A DNA stretch of 64,000 nucleotides from NCBI GenBank assembly GCA_035610365.1, contig CM069436.1:60961505-61025504 (forward strand), written 5' to 3'. Both the position numbers and the translations under genes were made by a program. The notes under the pieces were generated by a model. That model saw nothing but the letters and a program-made list of their open reading frames with translations. It was not told the DNA's origin and did not search any database. Source of the stretch: Aquatica leii. Lineage: Eukaryota > Arthropoda > Insecta > Coleoptera > Lampyridae. Below, piece by piece: positions 20,294 to 31,739 of this stretch; positions within the stretch are counted from its first letter, which is position 1; each line of letters opens with the position of its first letter.

Positions 20294-20776
20294 TTATACC
20301 ATAAACCAAACCTTGTTTAAATTAGTTGGTAGAACTGTAGCCCCGCCTATTTGGGAACTCTGGTACAGATACGTTTTAAGTTGACGTACCGGCAGCCGGC
20401 GTCGGTTAGGACAGGACATCTTTTCTTTTGTTGTTATATAATGCAGAATTTCTTATAAGTAAAATTTAAGCAGTTGTCATTAGAAAGAGTAAAAAAAGAA
20501 TTAAAAAAAACTTTCAACTATTGCAGAGAGATACAAAGATTAACTTTGATCAATGCTTTGATTAACTTTAATTCCGCGGCATGATTATTCGGTTTCCAAC
20601 AAACGTCGCTACCAATCGTTTTGATTGTTTCCGTTTCAGTTACGCTGTAGTTCTATTCACCTGTGATTCAACATAGCATCGCATATTTATTTTTGATTTC
20701 AATATTTGTCAATTGGCGCATTTGTGTTAATAGAACAATAGTCGAACTGAAACATATTTAATATATTAGTTTAACA
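20294..20776. other. Upstream region of PSME3
   Basis: No reading frame. It lies between the mariner-like right end and the PSME3 start codon and must contain the promoter and 5' leader of that gene. A locally GC-richer patch (ACCGGCAGCCGGCGTCGG, 20389-20406) contains a short palindrome; no TATA box was assigned. Confidence 0.45.
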
Positions 20777-21870
20777 ATGGCAGAATCAACAAGTAAAAAG
20801 GTAATATATTTACTTAATTCATATTCGCGTTTGTTTTGGTTTATTGAATTTTTTGGTTAGCTGTGGTTAGGTTTACACGCCGTCATTTGTTATACGAAAT
20901 TTATATAAAAATACTTTTTACTTATAAATGAACCACATTTTAAATTCAATGGACGTAATACATATTGGAGAAATTTTCGTCAAGCCATCGTTTAACGATA
21001 TAAGGGTTTCATAGTGTAGTTTAACAATTTAGTTTGCTTACCGTTTTAATGTTGTAGGTATTAGAATACAAGGAATCTCTAAAAACCAAGGCTGAAGAAC
21101 TTATCCTAAAAGGATTTCCAGAAACTATTGTTAAGCTGAACGAACTATTGGAAACACCACAATTTCTCAATACAGAATTCTCAGACATTCATCAAGATTT
21201 AAACATTCCCATACCTGATCCTATCGTTTTTAATCACACCGATTTGCCACCTACCAAAAAACTTAAGCTAGATAATAGTTTTTCGCAAGATGGCACCAAA
21301 GTTATGATTTTACCATGTGGTTCGGTACCTACAAACAAGAATTTAATGGAACTAGTTGGAATTGTCAAACCCCACATTAGAAAATTGGTTGAAGACTCTA
21401 ACTTGGTAATTCGTTGTCTTCTAACATTACTTGTAAATACTTACAATAACTTGTAGTTAAAAATGTGGATATCTTTTATGATTCCTAAAATCGAGGATGG
21501 TAATAATTTTGGAGTTTCGATCCAAGAAGATACTCTAGCCGAAGTACAATCTGTAGAATCGGAAGCGGCTGCTTTTTATGATCAGATTTCTCGATATTTT
21601 ATTTCAAGAGGTTTTTATTCTCATACACAAATGTACATTGTACACAGTAGTTGTTTTTCAGGTAAACTTATATCAAAAGTTGCAAAATACCCACATATAG
21701 ATGATTATCGGAGAGCTGTTGAAGAAATGGACGAGAAAGAGTATTTGAGTTTATGGTTAGTCATGGCTGAAATTCGTAATCGGTACTGTTCGCTTCATGA
21801 TATTGTCATTAAGAATCTGGATAAAATTAAAAAACCCCGACCGACTAATGCGACAGAATCACTATATTAA
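20777..21870 (+). CDS. PSME3: Proteasome activator complex subunit 3 (REG-gamma / PA28-gamma)
   Basis: Four exons join in phase: 20777-20800, 21058-21405, 21457-21610 and 21662-21870, all with GT-AG introns (257, 51 and 51 bp). The product is 244 residues, close to the roughly 250 of the family. The N-terminal PA28 helix follows MAESTSKK (LEYKESLKTKAEELILKGFPETI), then a Pro-rich linker (IPIPDPIVFNHTDLPPTKKLKLD) with a basic nuclear-signal-like stretch. The C-terminal PA28 domain contains KMWISFMIPKIEDGNNFGV, EVQSVESEAAAFYDQISRYFISRGK and YRRAVEEMDEKEYLSLW. It ends NATESLY, with the terminal tyrosine typical of PA28 subunits that dock on the 20S proteasome. The heptamer is nuclear and promotes ATP-independent degradation. 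The third intron is a multiple of three and free of stops, so retention would keep the frame open. The gene looks intact. Confidence 0.95.
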
Positions 21871-21965
21871 CCGTTTTCTACTGTACTTTTATTATTTAGA
21901 GGATTAAAGAAGTAACTTCATTCTTGTGGGTTTTTATGCTTTATATGAGTGTCATGTAGAGGACA

Positions 21966-21971
21966 AATAAA
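21966..21971 (+). terminator. Likely polyadenylation signal of PSME3
   Basis: AATAAA lies 95 bp after the PSME3 stop codon. It is the first canonical hexamer downstream that I noticed. Confidence 0.6.
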
Positions 21972-22521
21972 CATTTTGCATTCCGTATTTGTGTACATGT
22001 TAATGATGCTTTTTGTTTTACGAATATCTTGTAAAGAATTAATTATTAGGCACTAATAAAACGAAAGCATTTGGGTAACATTTAAGGTTTTTGCTTTTAT
22101 CTTTTGAATAACTTCCTAATCAGTAAATAATTAATTGATACATTTTTTAAGTACAAACTCATAGCTTTTTTATGATTGAATTGGTGAAAACTGAGTACAA
22201 GTTAAGTTTGTTTTCTAAATGTTTAATATTGAGAGATTTGTTGATTATTGATTGCACTACAGTAACAATTTGTTTAAAAAGTAATTGATATTATTTGCAG
22301 TAAATGAAAAACTAAACTACTCTTGTTTACACAAAACTAATACTAGCATAAAACCTATTGCCAAATACTGGGTACTGTATTCGTTGTTGGCGCCGTTCCA
22401 TAACTTATTTATATACTACGTCTTTTGAGACGCTTTTTCGTAGTGCTCAATGTTTGCCAAATTATACGTAACTTAAAAAATAAGGATTTTGAAATTTTTC
22501 AACCACTTGATACGAATATTC
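21972..22521. other. No gene seen
   Basis: AT-rich intergenic DNA between PSME3 and the first CAGTGGCG element. Confidence 0.5.
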
Positions 22522-25143
22522 AGTGGCGGCTGGTGGTCAATCATACAAGAGGGTCATTTAAAAAAAAGACAATTATCGCATAAACTTTAAAAAAACATTC
22601 TTACCGTAACGCGATTTATATTTAAGATATTCGAGATATTAAGGTATGTTTACCAAAATAATCAATAACGAGCTCAAAATTTGCAGTATTTTTAATCGAA
22701 GATTTTTCAGTGCTTAACATAGAAATGTTTTAATTCTTTTCAACGTAGAGAAACATCGCTCTCTTTTCACTGTAGTCATAGGTAAAATCAATCAATTGTT
22801 TTATTTAATATATATCTATTTTTACAAACATTTTCATTCTGGTATTTATTTGACTTTCGGCAAAACGCTACTAAACTTAGCACAATTCATACAATTTTTC
22901 ATGTGATTAATCATGTTGACTTCTTTATTTTTATATGTTTACTGATCTATCTAATTTGAAGTAAAGGCTGAGAACGAGCATTAAATTTAAATTCTAAACG
23001 TGTAAACTATTATTAGCTATTACTTTTTATGTCTTGTACCACCGTCATTATGAAACAAAAACGATAAGTCGTCCCTTACAAATGAATATTATCGCTCAAC
23101 TAAAAAAATCACTGTAAAGTTTGTTATATGTGATAAAAAATATGCATTTTAGCATCTTCGTTTTATACACACCTGCTGCGAAGGTAATGATAAATGACGT
23201 AAGTGAAGTAAGCATTACATTGCATAGGCAGTCGGGCTGTAGACCACACGAAAGCATTAATTATGTACTTACAGGTTCACAGAGCAAACAAGATAGTTGG
23301 AGAGGGGATACCGGCGCTACAGTAGCTTGTATGGTACAATCCCAAAAAAAGTATTTGGGCGCTTAATTTAAATGTATATTGTTAGATACACATAAATGTA
23401 TTGTGTGCTGCATAACCAGTGTAACTTATTTTTTCTTTACAAAATAGAAAGAAACATATCTATAAAAGAAATACTTTATTAAACTTAAAACCCAAAACAT
23501 GAATATACAATTTTTAGTAACAATATTAAATTTTACAGAAACAGTTTTAAATAACTTAAGATTTATAAAATTCCTTTTGCTTATCTTAATTGTATTGAAG
23601 TTTGATATTTTGTTGAATAAACGAATAAGTTATTAGCTTGGCAATTTTTAATAACACAAATTAATCCTTACATTGAAATCAAAATTAATTGAACAATTAC
23701 CTATTTAAACAGATTTATTAATCACTTTCATGTTCTTCTAAACTTGTGTCATCTTCCGATGAACCAGTATTCACTAAAAATTTAAACCCGTTGTTAACAA
23801 ATCCATACGCACCACCTGCGTGTACAATAATGTACCGCTGGCCAGAACGATCAGCTTTATATACACCTGGTTGGTCCTTTGACTGCCAGCACTTACTGAC
23901 CCCATAAGATGGGTGAATAAAAGTTTCTTCTAAATATGTAATTGGTTTTTTATTTTCTCCGAGAGCAGCGTTTTCTCTCAACTTTCGTAGATAACGAGAA
24001 CGCCAAGCTACGATATCATTGCATCCCATCAGCAATTTTCGTCGGTTTTCACATTTTTTAAATTTGAAGCCAATTCTTAAAAGATGTTTTCGAATGGTTT
24101 CTTGCCCGCCAGTATAATTAATCTTGTCTTGCATTTTACTCACTGAATTTTTTAATGTTGGCACTTGCTTGTCAACTGTGTAAACCTCTTGCACTATTCT
24201 TTTTAAAATTCCTAAATCGCACTCATCCATCACTATTTTGTTGGATCCTCCGCTTCTCCTTTTTTTCGAAGGTGATTCTAGGATATTACCGTCAGCTACA
24301 GCAGCTTCTTTTCTGATTCTCAAAATAGTAGCCACTGATTTCCCAACAGTAGCCGCTGCAAGTTCGATTGCCTTGTCCAAAAGGAATGCCCATTCACCAG
24401 CAGCTTTTTGACTATCGAAGAACTGAATAACATTTTTGATAATGTTTCGAGCCTCAGAATGGATAGTTTTCTTCGTAGTTCCAGCCATAATAATAACCTT
24501 CAAACATAAAACTTACATTATAATTACAATTTATTAAAACATTTGTAAATACATACCTGTATTTCACAAATAAAACAACAAAGTAGTCTTCAAAGAAACT
24601 GATTTTAATAAACAAGAGTAACACTGGCACACAATAAAAGGAATTAGTAATTAATAAAACGCACGCGGAAAATGTCAGCTGTAAACTGTCATAATTTACT
24701 TTTAAGCAACTTTTAATTGTGAATGTACCAACTTCGAATTCTCAATTATGATTGGACAAATTATTTATAGCGGCAAAAATTTCAAATTAATTTTTTTAGT
24801 TGACATATTTTCCGACTATCATGTTTGCAAAGTGGAGCTGTATCTTCTTTTCTAACTCGCATAAAATTGTATTCTCTTCACTACAATAACTATCATTTAC
24901 GATTCGGCTTTAATGTAGTATACATGTGGGCATAGTTTGGGCACAAGTTCGTGACAGCCTCGGGTAAATTCGCAAGCTTTCGTATCTGTTGCGTTTAAAT
25001 TAACAATTATTTAAGCGCATGAAATTCAAACGCTGATAATTTGATTTAAACGCAAATTTTCTGTAATTTTAAAGTAAATAAAATACCTTTCTTATTTTTT
25101 GGAGGGTCATTGACCAAATGACCTAATAGAGAAGTCGCCACTG
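22522..25143 (-). mobile_element. CAGTGGCG-ended transposon, copy A, carrying a DDE-transposase gene
   Basis: It starts CAGTGGCGGCTGGTGGTCA and ends AGTCGCCACTG. The flanks CGAATATT (22514-22521) and CAAATATT (25144-25151) agree in 7 of 8 positions, as for an 8-bp target duplication. Both ends are shared with copy B at 25207-27509, including the GAGGGTCATT and GACCTAATAGAGAA subterminal parts. Relative to B it has about 1.6 kb of extra internal sequence (roughly 23230-24835), which holds a minus-strand gene. Ends and duplication length are hAT-like, whereas the gene looks Tc1/mariner-like, so either a nested insertion or an unusual family is possible. Confidence 0.8.
23718..24503 (-). pseudogene. 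Truncated insect DDE-transposase-like gene
   Basis: 261 codons; the likelier start is the second Met (MAGTTKKTIHSEARN, 24488). A helix-turn-helix region (IELAAATVGKSVATILRIRKE) is followed by a linker with PSKKRRSG. A winged-helix-like part (GGQETIRKHLLRIGFKFKKCENRRK) comes next, then the start of the catalytic domain: ITYLEETFIHPSYGVSKCWQ and RYIIVHAGGAYGFV. In the family the first catalytic acid is in a YLDET box; here it is Glu. After GFV the protein jumps to an acidic tail (SSEDDTSLEEHESD), so the middle of the catalytic domain with the other two acids is missing. An internal deletion is inferred. The frame is open, but the product cannot be an active transposase; a DNA-binding remnant is conceivable. 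Confidence 0.65.
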
Positions 25144-26373
25144 CAAATATTGTACGCGTAGGCAACCAAAGTAACTGCAATTTCTTGAAGCAGATTGCAT
25201 GATACCCAGTGGCGGCTGGTGGTCAATCATACAAGAGGGTCATTTAAAAAAACGCAATGATCGCAAAAAGGCTAAAAAACATTCTTACAGTAACGTGATT
25301 TATATTTAAGATCAATTATGTTTAAGATTTAAGATATTCGTCTATAATTACAATTACCAAAATAATCAATAGCAAGCTCATTAAAATTTACAATGATTTT
25401 TCAATGCTTAGCATAGAAATGCACATCTTTCTTGTCTCATAGTATTGCCAATTGCGTAGAAATGTTTGAATTTTTAACATAGAGAAATATCGCTCTCTTT
25501 CCACTGTAGTCATATGTAAAGTCAATCAATTGTTTTATTTAATATATGTACCTATTTTTAGTTTTTACAAACTTTTTTATTATAGTCTTTAATTGACCTC
25601 ACAATTGGTTTTTACTTTTTCTTTTGATTGCTATAAATCCGTAACATTATTTTTACAACATAATGATTAATGCATCATCTGAAAACAGTAGACATAAAAC
25701 ACTAAAATCTATTATTTATTTCAATTCCACAAATCCAATTGAACGAATCATACACAGATTCCTTAAAATTACTGTAAACTTCTTTATTTTTATGTTTACT
25801 GATGGTTGGTCGAATTTTAAGTAAAGGCTGAGGACGAGCATTAAATAAAAATTCTAGATGTGTAAACAATTACAAGCTATTCATTTTTTAACGTCTTGTA
25901 CCACAGTTATTATGAAACAAAAACTCTGTCATATGTGATAAGAAATCTGTATTTAACACACACGTGCTGCGAAGATAACGATAGATGACGTAAGTCACGT
26001 AAGCAATGTAAGCATTGCACTGAAAGATAATTGTACTGAGTATTATCTTTGGCGTAGGCGGTCAGCTGAAAACCCATCGAACTAATTTTAACATTTACTT
26101 ATCTTCTTTTCTAACTCGCATAAAATTGTATTATGTGTGTCTCACTCTTGATTACAATAACTATCTTCGTAATATAAGTGAGGGCACAAGTTCGTGTCAG
26201 CCTCGGGTAAATTCGCAAGCTTTCGTATATGTTGCGTTTAAATTGACAATTATTTAAACGCAAGAAATTTAAACGCTGAATTTAATTTAAACGCAAATTT
26301 TCTGTAATTTTAAAGCAAATAAAATACCTTTCTTATTCTTTTTTGGAGGGTTATTGACCAAATGACCTAATAG

Positions 26374-27487
26374 CAGTGTTGTAACAGATACTTTTTTTCT
26401 AGTATCTAGATACAGATACAGATACTTTTCATAAATTGTATCTAGATACAGATAAGATACTTTTTCAAAAAAAGTATCTAGATACAGTTACAGATACTTT
26501 AAAAGAGTATCTAGATACATGTCAGATACATTTTTAACAAAATCTTGAAATAAAATTTAAAAAACGTGTCTATTTGGTTCAGCTAAAAACACAATAACTG
26601 TATCCCAGGCAGCACATTACGTCTCATTGACATCAAAATTACAAGACTTCATTAAGACGTGTCAGTATCGTTATATGACGTCAGTGTGCTGCCTGGGTAT
26701 TAAGCAAGATATTACCTTATCCACCTTAACCGCATAAAAAAATACAAATTTACAAATAAAGCTTATTTTGTTTTAAAATTAATAGCATGTTAAATGTCTC
26801 GTCATTATATTTCGACGTAGAGTTAATAGTAAACTACTAACACTAAAAAGTTTCTCCACTTCTTTGCTCTATTTGAGCTGATGAAGAAATTCACTGTTGC
26901 CAATTGACTTTGTCGCGATTCCCTGCATAAACTATAAAAGTTCCATAATGACTACAATATTGTACTCATAATTCTACAAAGTTGAAATATGTTTTCTTTT
27001 TTTTAAAGTATGAATTTGGTTTGATGGCATAAATGCTAACACGTCACATTTCTCAAGTAATACTAGATTATATAAAATGTAGGTTCATACAGGATTGTCA
27101 ACAAAATTCCACAACAGTTTATAATACCCACAACATCTCGGTACTACATAAAATCTCTAAATTTGGCAGAATTCCACTAGAATTGGCGACGCTGAAAGAA
27201 TTACACTCATAAAACACCGAATACAAAGTCTCCAAATTCAAATTGTAATGTATATGATGAACTGACAGAAAAAACTACCACGGTGTTTTGTAAAAACTTT
27301 TACTACTATTTACAATTTGAGCAAGAAAAAGTATCTAAGTATCTAAACCACTCAGATACTACAAAAAATGTATCTAGATACAGATACAGTTACATTTTGT
27401 GCAGTGTATCTAGATATGTAACTAGATACTCCAAAAGTATCTAGATACTGTATCTAGATACTTGTATCTAGATACGTCACAACACTG
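26374..27487. mobile_element. hAT-type MITE nested in copy B
   Basis: Ends CAGTGTTGTAAC and its near complement GTCACAACACTG, flanked by a perfect 8-bp duplication CCTAATAG (26366-26373 and 27488-27495). Both subterminal zones consist of many GTATCTAGATACAG repeats, probably transposase-binding sites. No transposase gene is present. It carries a 94-bp foldback at 26604-26697. Confidence 0.92.
26604..26697. mobile_element. Small foldback element, CCCAGGCAGCACA ends
   Basis: CCCAGGCAGCACA at the left and its complement at the right, with ACGTC-type words just inside. TAT on both sides (26601-26603 and 26698-26700) is a possible 3-bp target duplication. It is 94 bp, too small to be autonomous. 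The superfamily is uncertain. Confidence 0.65.
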
Positions 27488-27661
27488 CCTAATAGAGAAA
27501 CCGCCACTGATGATACCTAAATTTTGACCATGTATAAAAATGTTCTGACCAATTGTTAAATGTATTATGGATTGTCTTTCTCATAAACACAAAAATTACA
27601 TTGCTACCTACAATTAAGTTGAAAAAAAAAACGATAATATTGTAACATTCTAGAAACGTAC

Positions 27662-27848
27662 TGTAATGTCTGCGCGTAAGCGGAGACACAACTAAAAATA
27701 TTTAGATGTAAGAGACACCAGTAAAAAGACCGTTGTAAATATGATTTTGTCTATCGTTTGTTGTAATGGCGAAAGCACCCTTTTAATAAAGTTGTAAGTT
27801 TTACATTTTCTTTCATTTTTATAAATGAGTATCGTGTGAGATACAACA
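27662..27848 (+). repeat. 5' LTR of the deleted element
   Basis: 187 bp, TGTAATGTCTGCGCG to GAGATACAACA, with AATAAA at 27785-27790. It matches the right copy without a visible difference. Confidence 0.93.
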
Positions 27849-27911
27849 TTTGGCGACGAGGATGGGATTCCTGTCACTGCAGCTAGTCGGCTGCAGCGTT
27901 GGGCAATTTAC

Positions 27912-29342
27912 TTGAGTGGTTTTAATTTTAAAATAGAGCATATTAAAGGTAAAGATAATGTAAACGCAGACTGTTTATCACGGTTACCGATCAACGTCAC
28001 TCGTAAAGATAGTGTGGAACATACATATTTAAATTTTGTAACGGAAAACACAGATTTGCCAGTTGACGCGAAAGTAATTCAAATGGAAACACAAAAAGAT
28101 TCCAGTTTATCGCAAGTTTTCAGTTATATTAAAGAAGGATGGCCAAACCACATTACAGACAATGTTGTGAAGCCATATTTTTATAGGAGATTAGAATTAA
28201 GTTTAGATAAGGATATTGTTATGTTAGGTCATAGGGTAGTAGTGCCGACACAGTGTCGTCACAGTATTTTAAAAGAGCTACATATGACACACGCAGGTGT
28301 AGTCAAAATTAAATCTTTAGCAAGGTCATATGTATGGTGGCCTCAGATAGACAAAGACATAGAGAATTTTGTTAAAGCATGTTCAGTTTGCAATGAGACA
28401 AAGCCGAATCCTCCTAAAGCAGAAGTTTTAGGATATAATGAGGCGAAACGAGTTTTTGAGCGCATTCATGTAGATTTTTTTGGACCGATTAGAAACAGTA
28501 TGTTTTTAATCGTGTTAGACGCGTTTAGTAAATGGCCAGAGGTCATAGAGATGAATTCAACAACAGCATTTAATACAGTGGAACAATTAAGAGTAATTTT
28601 TGCTAGATATGGGTTGCCTGACCAAATAGTGTCAGATAATGGTCCGCAATTTATATCTTGCGAATTTAAAAAGTTTTGCGAAATGAACGCGATTAGACAT
28701 TCTTTATCACCACCATATCACGCGGCTAGTAATGGCGCCGCCGAGAACTGCGTCAAATCAGTCAAATCAGCGTTAATTAAAGCTTTTAGAGACCCGAGAA
28801 ATTCTGGCGTATCAGTTAGTTGCATATTAGCTAGATATTTATTACATTATAGAAATAGTGTACATAGTGCAATAAAAACCACACCCGCTTTTAAAATGTT
28901 CGGAAAAAAGTTGAAAACACGATTAGACAGCATAAAACCAGAATTCATAATACGAAAAACAAATTTAAAAGTAGTCAAAAAGGGTAGAAATCAATCTTTT
29001 CTAATGGGGGAGGACGTTTATGTTAGAGAATATAATAAAGTTAATAAAATATCGTGGGTTAGTGCAAAGATTGACAAGGTTCTGGGTCCGAGAACATATA
29101 TTTGTAAACTTGCAAATACGGGGCAGTTAGTAAAACGGCATTTAGATCAAATGTATAGAACAGTTCCTCCAACTACTTCGGAAAACGACAATTTTAAATA
29201 TACCACTACTAATATAAACAATTATAGCGATAAGGCGCCGAAAGAGGCACAGGTTCAAACACCTAATGCAAAAACCGGTCAGCAGGTCGTTCATGTTAGA
29301 CCAACTAGGATTAAAAAGAGACCTGACCGATTAAACCTATAA
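27912..29342 (+). CDS. RNase H tail plus intact integrase (Ty3/Gypsy type)
   Basis: 476 codons from the first listed residue. The frame is open upstream through PVTAASRLQRWAIYLSG to the primer-site region, so the real start is undefined (no in-frame ATG was seen). RNase H end: FNFKIEHIKGKDNVNADCLSR. Integrase zinc module: LHMTHAGVVKIKSLARS, then CSVCNETK. Core: Asp in IHVDFFGPI, Asp in VSDNGPQF, Glu in GAAENCVKS. The C-terminal part has the GPY-like VLGPRTYICKL and a basic tail (RPTRIKKRPDRLNL). All integrase catalytic residues are in place in one unbroken frame. Without gag and RT it cannot move alone. Function today is unknown; the young LTRs do not by themselves argue for domestication. 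Confidence 0.88.
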   Translation: MSGFNFKIEHIKGKDNVNADCLSRLPINVTRKDSVEHTYLNFVTENTDLPVDAKVIQMETQKDSSLSQVFSYIKEGWPNHITDNVVKPYFYRRLELSLDKDIVMLGHRVVVPTQCRHSILKELHMTHAGVVKIKSLARSYVWWPQIDKDIENFVKACSVCNETKPNPPKAEVLGYNEAKRVFERIHVDFFGPIRNSMFLIVLDAFSKWPEVIEMNSTTAFNTVEQLRVIFARYGLPDQIVSDNGPQFISCEFKKFCEMNAIRHSLSPPYHAASNGAAENCVKSVKSALIKAFRDPRNSGVSVSCILARYLLHYRNSVHSAIKTTPAFKMFGKKLKTRLDSIKPEFIIRKTNLKVVKKGRNQSFLMGEDVYVREYNKVNKISWVSAKIDKVLGPRTYICKLANTGQLVKRHLDQMYRTVPPTTSENDNFKYTTTNINNYSDKAPKEAQVQTPNAKTGQQVVHVRPTRIKKRPDRLNL

Positions 29343-29388
29343 ATGTAATGTAGAATGTAAAGTTTTGTGATTTTTTGTAGGGGAGAGA

Positions 29389-29575
29389 TGTAATGTCTGC
29401 GCGTAAGCGGAGACACAACTAAAAATATTTAGATGTAAGAGACACCAGTAAAAAGACCGTTGTAAATATGATTTTGTCTATCGTTTGTTGTAATGGCGAA
29501 AGCACCCTTTTAATAAAGTTGTAAGTTTTACATTTTCTTTCATTTTTATAAATGAGTATCGTGTGAGATACAACA
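29389..29575 (+). repeat. 3' LTR of the deleted element
   Basis: 187-bp direct repeat of 27662-27848, preceded by a polypurine tract and followed by the CGTAC duplication. Confidence 0.93.
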
Positions 29576-29580
29576 CGTAC

Positions 29581-30641
29581 GACTCCTCATTTTGTTATCA
29601 AAATAAAACATTCAAAATTCAAAAATTATTTTAAATTTTAATGTCTTGCAATTTGTACATTTCAACTCATTCAGCTCATTGCAAAGCGCACAATTTATTC
29701 AATAATAACATAAGCATTATTATTAAACTGTTCAGTTCAACATCAACAGTTAGCGGACAACGCTGACGAGACAAGTGCCGCTTGTCAACGCTTGCTTTGC
29801 GCACAGACAGGTGGCTCTTATATTATACACAGAGAGCCGGATCCAATAAATGGGAAGCTTGATTGTTTTCGCGGAGCCCCTCATACAAAACTTGACTTAT
29901 ATAACAATTTATTGAATATAAACATACAGACGTAATATTTTAAGATTTTTTGCAATAGAAATATGCTAATATGTTGAACAAATATAACTGGATTTTATTT
30001 ATTGAAGTTTTAATTTTCATCTTCTCTAGAAGCAACGCTCACTGTGGTTGTTAAATATATAGAAACTTATAAAACATTTATTTGTTTATATATGTTTCGT
30101 GCCTGGAATTGAAAACAGCTATATTGCATATATAGAAATGTTGTAATAAAATTATTTAGATAAATTACATATCTAGTTAGCTTTAATACTGACGTAAAAT
30201 AAATAGATAGTTGAGTAAATCAAATTATTAAAAATTAAAAAAAATAATTAGTGAATATATACTATTATTTTACCTAATTATAATAAGAACATATAACAAT
30301 CAATGTTATGCTTTTATTTGGAAATGCACATGAAAACCATACGTTGTTTTATTAGTTATATGGTAATCTTTATACTTACAAGTAAGATTCTAAATGCAAT
30401 TTCTGACTTGACAATTTCTTCTACGGTATCTAAACTATAACGCTCAGTTACTAATTTATAATCTCAAAAAATTAAGTAACTTTAATTTACTTATTGCCAA
30501 TCAGAGATTAGATCGAAACAAAATAGAACCGAAATCGATTGATTAAGTGTAACTGAAACCGGAACTTATATTTTAATTCAGTCTGGAATCGAAACCGGAA
30601 TCTATATATTGTAATAAAGAAGAAGAACCGGTCTTTTTCGG
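29581..30641. other. No gene seen
   Basis: AT-rich intergenic DNA. A slightly GC-richer patch at about 29750-29880 has no frame that I can support. Confidence 0.5.
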
Positions 30642-31038
30642 CAGTGACGTAACTACGAAATTGTGGCTCCCCCGCAAAAAGTATGTGGCGGCCCTTTTTG
30701 AAAAGCGATGTGCGATACTTAAATTAACAAAGAAGAAAACTAAAGTTTTTTTGCGGGTTTTAACCGCTGCAAATTGATCTATTACATTTTTAAGATCCAA
30801 TTTACTAGCTGCTTCTGCTTCTATGTAGCCCGAGCATAAAGAAATGCTTATTTAAAATACGTTGCTTTGAATGACGACCATATTAAATTAATGTGTTAGA
30901 GTAATAATAAGTATATGATACTTTTATCTTGTAAATATGCTGAAATATTTCAATTTATAAGAATTTGTATAGTTTTTTTCGTTTTAATAAAGTTTGGGGG
31001 GATTGCGCTCTGGAACCCTTATGAACCAGCCGCCACTG
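30642..31038 (-). mobile_element. Short hAT-type MITE (CAGTGRCG ends)
   Basis: The right end in complement reads CAGTGGCGGCTGGTTCATAAGG, and the left end CAGTGACGTAACTACG. G-rich runs (GGGGGAGCC, CCCCCC) lie just inside. 397 bp, no gene. The flanking octamers do not match, so the target duplication has decayed or the limits are slightly off. Confidence 0.6.
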
Positions 31039-31739
31039 GCTGTCTGTGACTTCTTGTGTCTTGATCATTTGCGAAGTCCGAATCTGAGTAGGCTATCACT
31101 TCTGTAGATGATGTACTTTTTAAGTATCGTATTATTCGATTTACTGCATTCTAATGGGAATCATGATTGTTTAGGAATCTGTTAACTAACCCTTAGATTA
31201 TGTCAGGCCTGCTTACGATTGCAAGGAACATTAAAGCTCTCACTGCTTCTCGATACGGAATTCCCTTTGATTATAATTGAAAGAACCAGTGTAACACAAC
31301 ATGTCTTTTCGATATAATTTTCAAATTGCGCGGTTATTAAATCCAACTATTAACTTACAACGATCTCTATAGCACCAATTGGTTAAATTTCTTTCTTTCC
31401 GTACTGCTTTAGTGATTAAATAAATTTAATTAATTAATTTAAACTTATAGAAAACAGAAACATATTCTAACAGTATTACAATTCAAAATTTTTGTATTTT
31501 AGTTTCAAATGTAATATATGATACAAAAGCACAAGAAATAAAAAAAATATTTAAAACATTAAAAATACTCGTTTATATATCACAGGACGAAACTGATCGA
31601 CAAATAAAAACAAAACAATATATTATTTTAATAATGCAACATGTCACCTTTTAAAGGTTAATATCCATGTATTTATTAGGTATTGTTATTAATATTTTAG
31701 CTAAGTGAATTGAGCTTTCCGTGCTTTGATTTTTGCAAA
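31039..31739. other. No gene seen
   Basis: AT-rich DNA between two transposon remnants, with no supported frame. Confidence 0.5.

Larger units (their letters stand above)
25207..27509. mobile_element. CAGTGGCG-ended transposon, copy B, gene-less
   Basis: Starts CAGTGGCGGCTGGTGGTCA, ends CCGCCACTG, flanked by a perfect 8-bp duplication ATGATACC (25199-25206 and 27510-27517). The body aligns with the outer parts of copy A but lacks its gene. A hAT MITE (26374-27487) interrupts it near its right end, within CCTAATAG, a site that is uninterrupted in copy A. Confidence 0.9.
27662..29575 (+). mobile_element. Internally deleted LTR retrotransposon (integrase only)
   Basis: Two 187-bp LTRs (27662-27848 and 29389-29575), TG...CA, apparently identical, are flanked by the 5-bp duplication CGTAC (27657-27661 and 29576-29580). 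TTTGGCGACGAGG after the left LTR is the primer-binding site region, and AGGGGAGAGA before the right LTR is the polypurine tract. The 1.54-kb interior jumps from the leader straight into the end of RNase H and then the integrase; gag, protease and nearly all of RT are gone. It keeps every cis signal, so it could have moved using proteins from a relative. Confidence 0.93.

Noticed and set aside
21611..21661. PSME3 third intron as coding (open frame continues through it)
   Set aside because: It has GT and CAG borders, interrupts the conserved ISRGK block, and removing its 51 bp restores the family sequence.
27912..29342. Integrase frame as a domesticated host gene
   Set aside because: It lies between identical LTRs with an intact target duplication, so a recent mobile insertion explains it.
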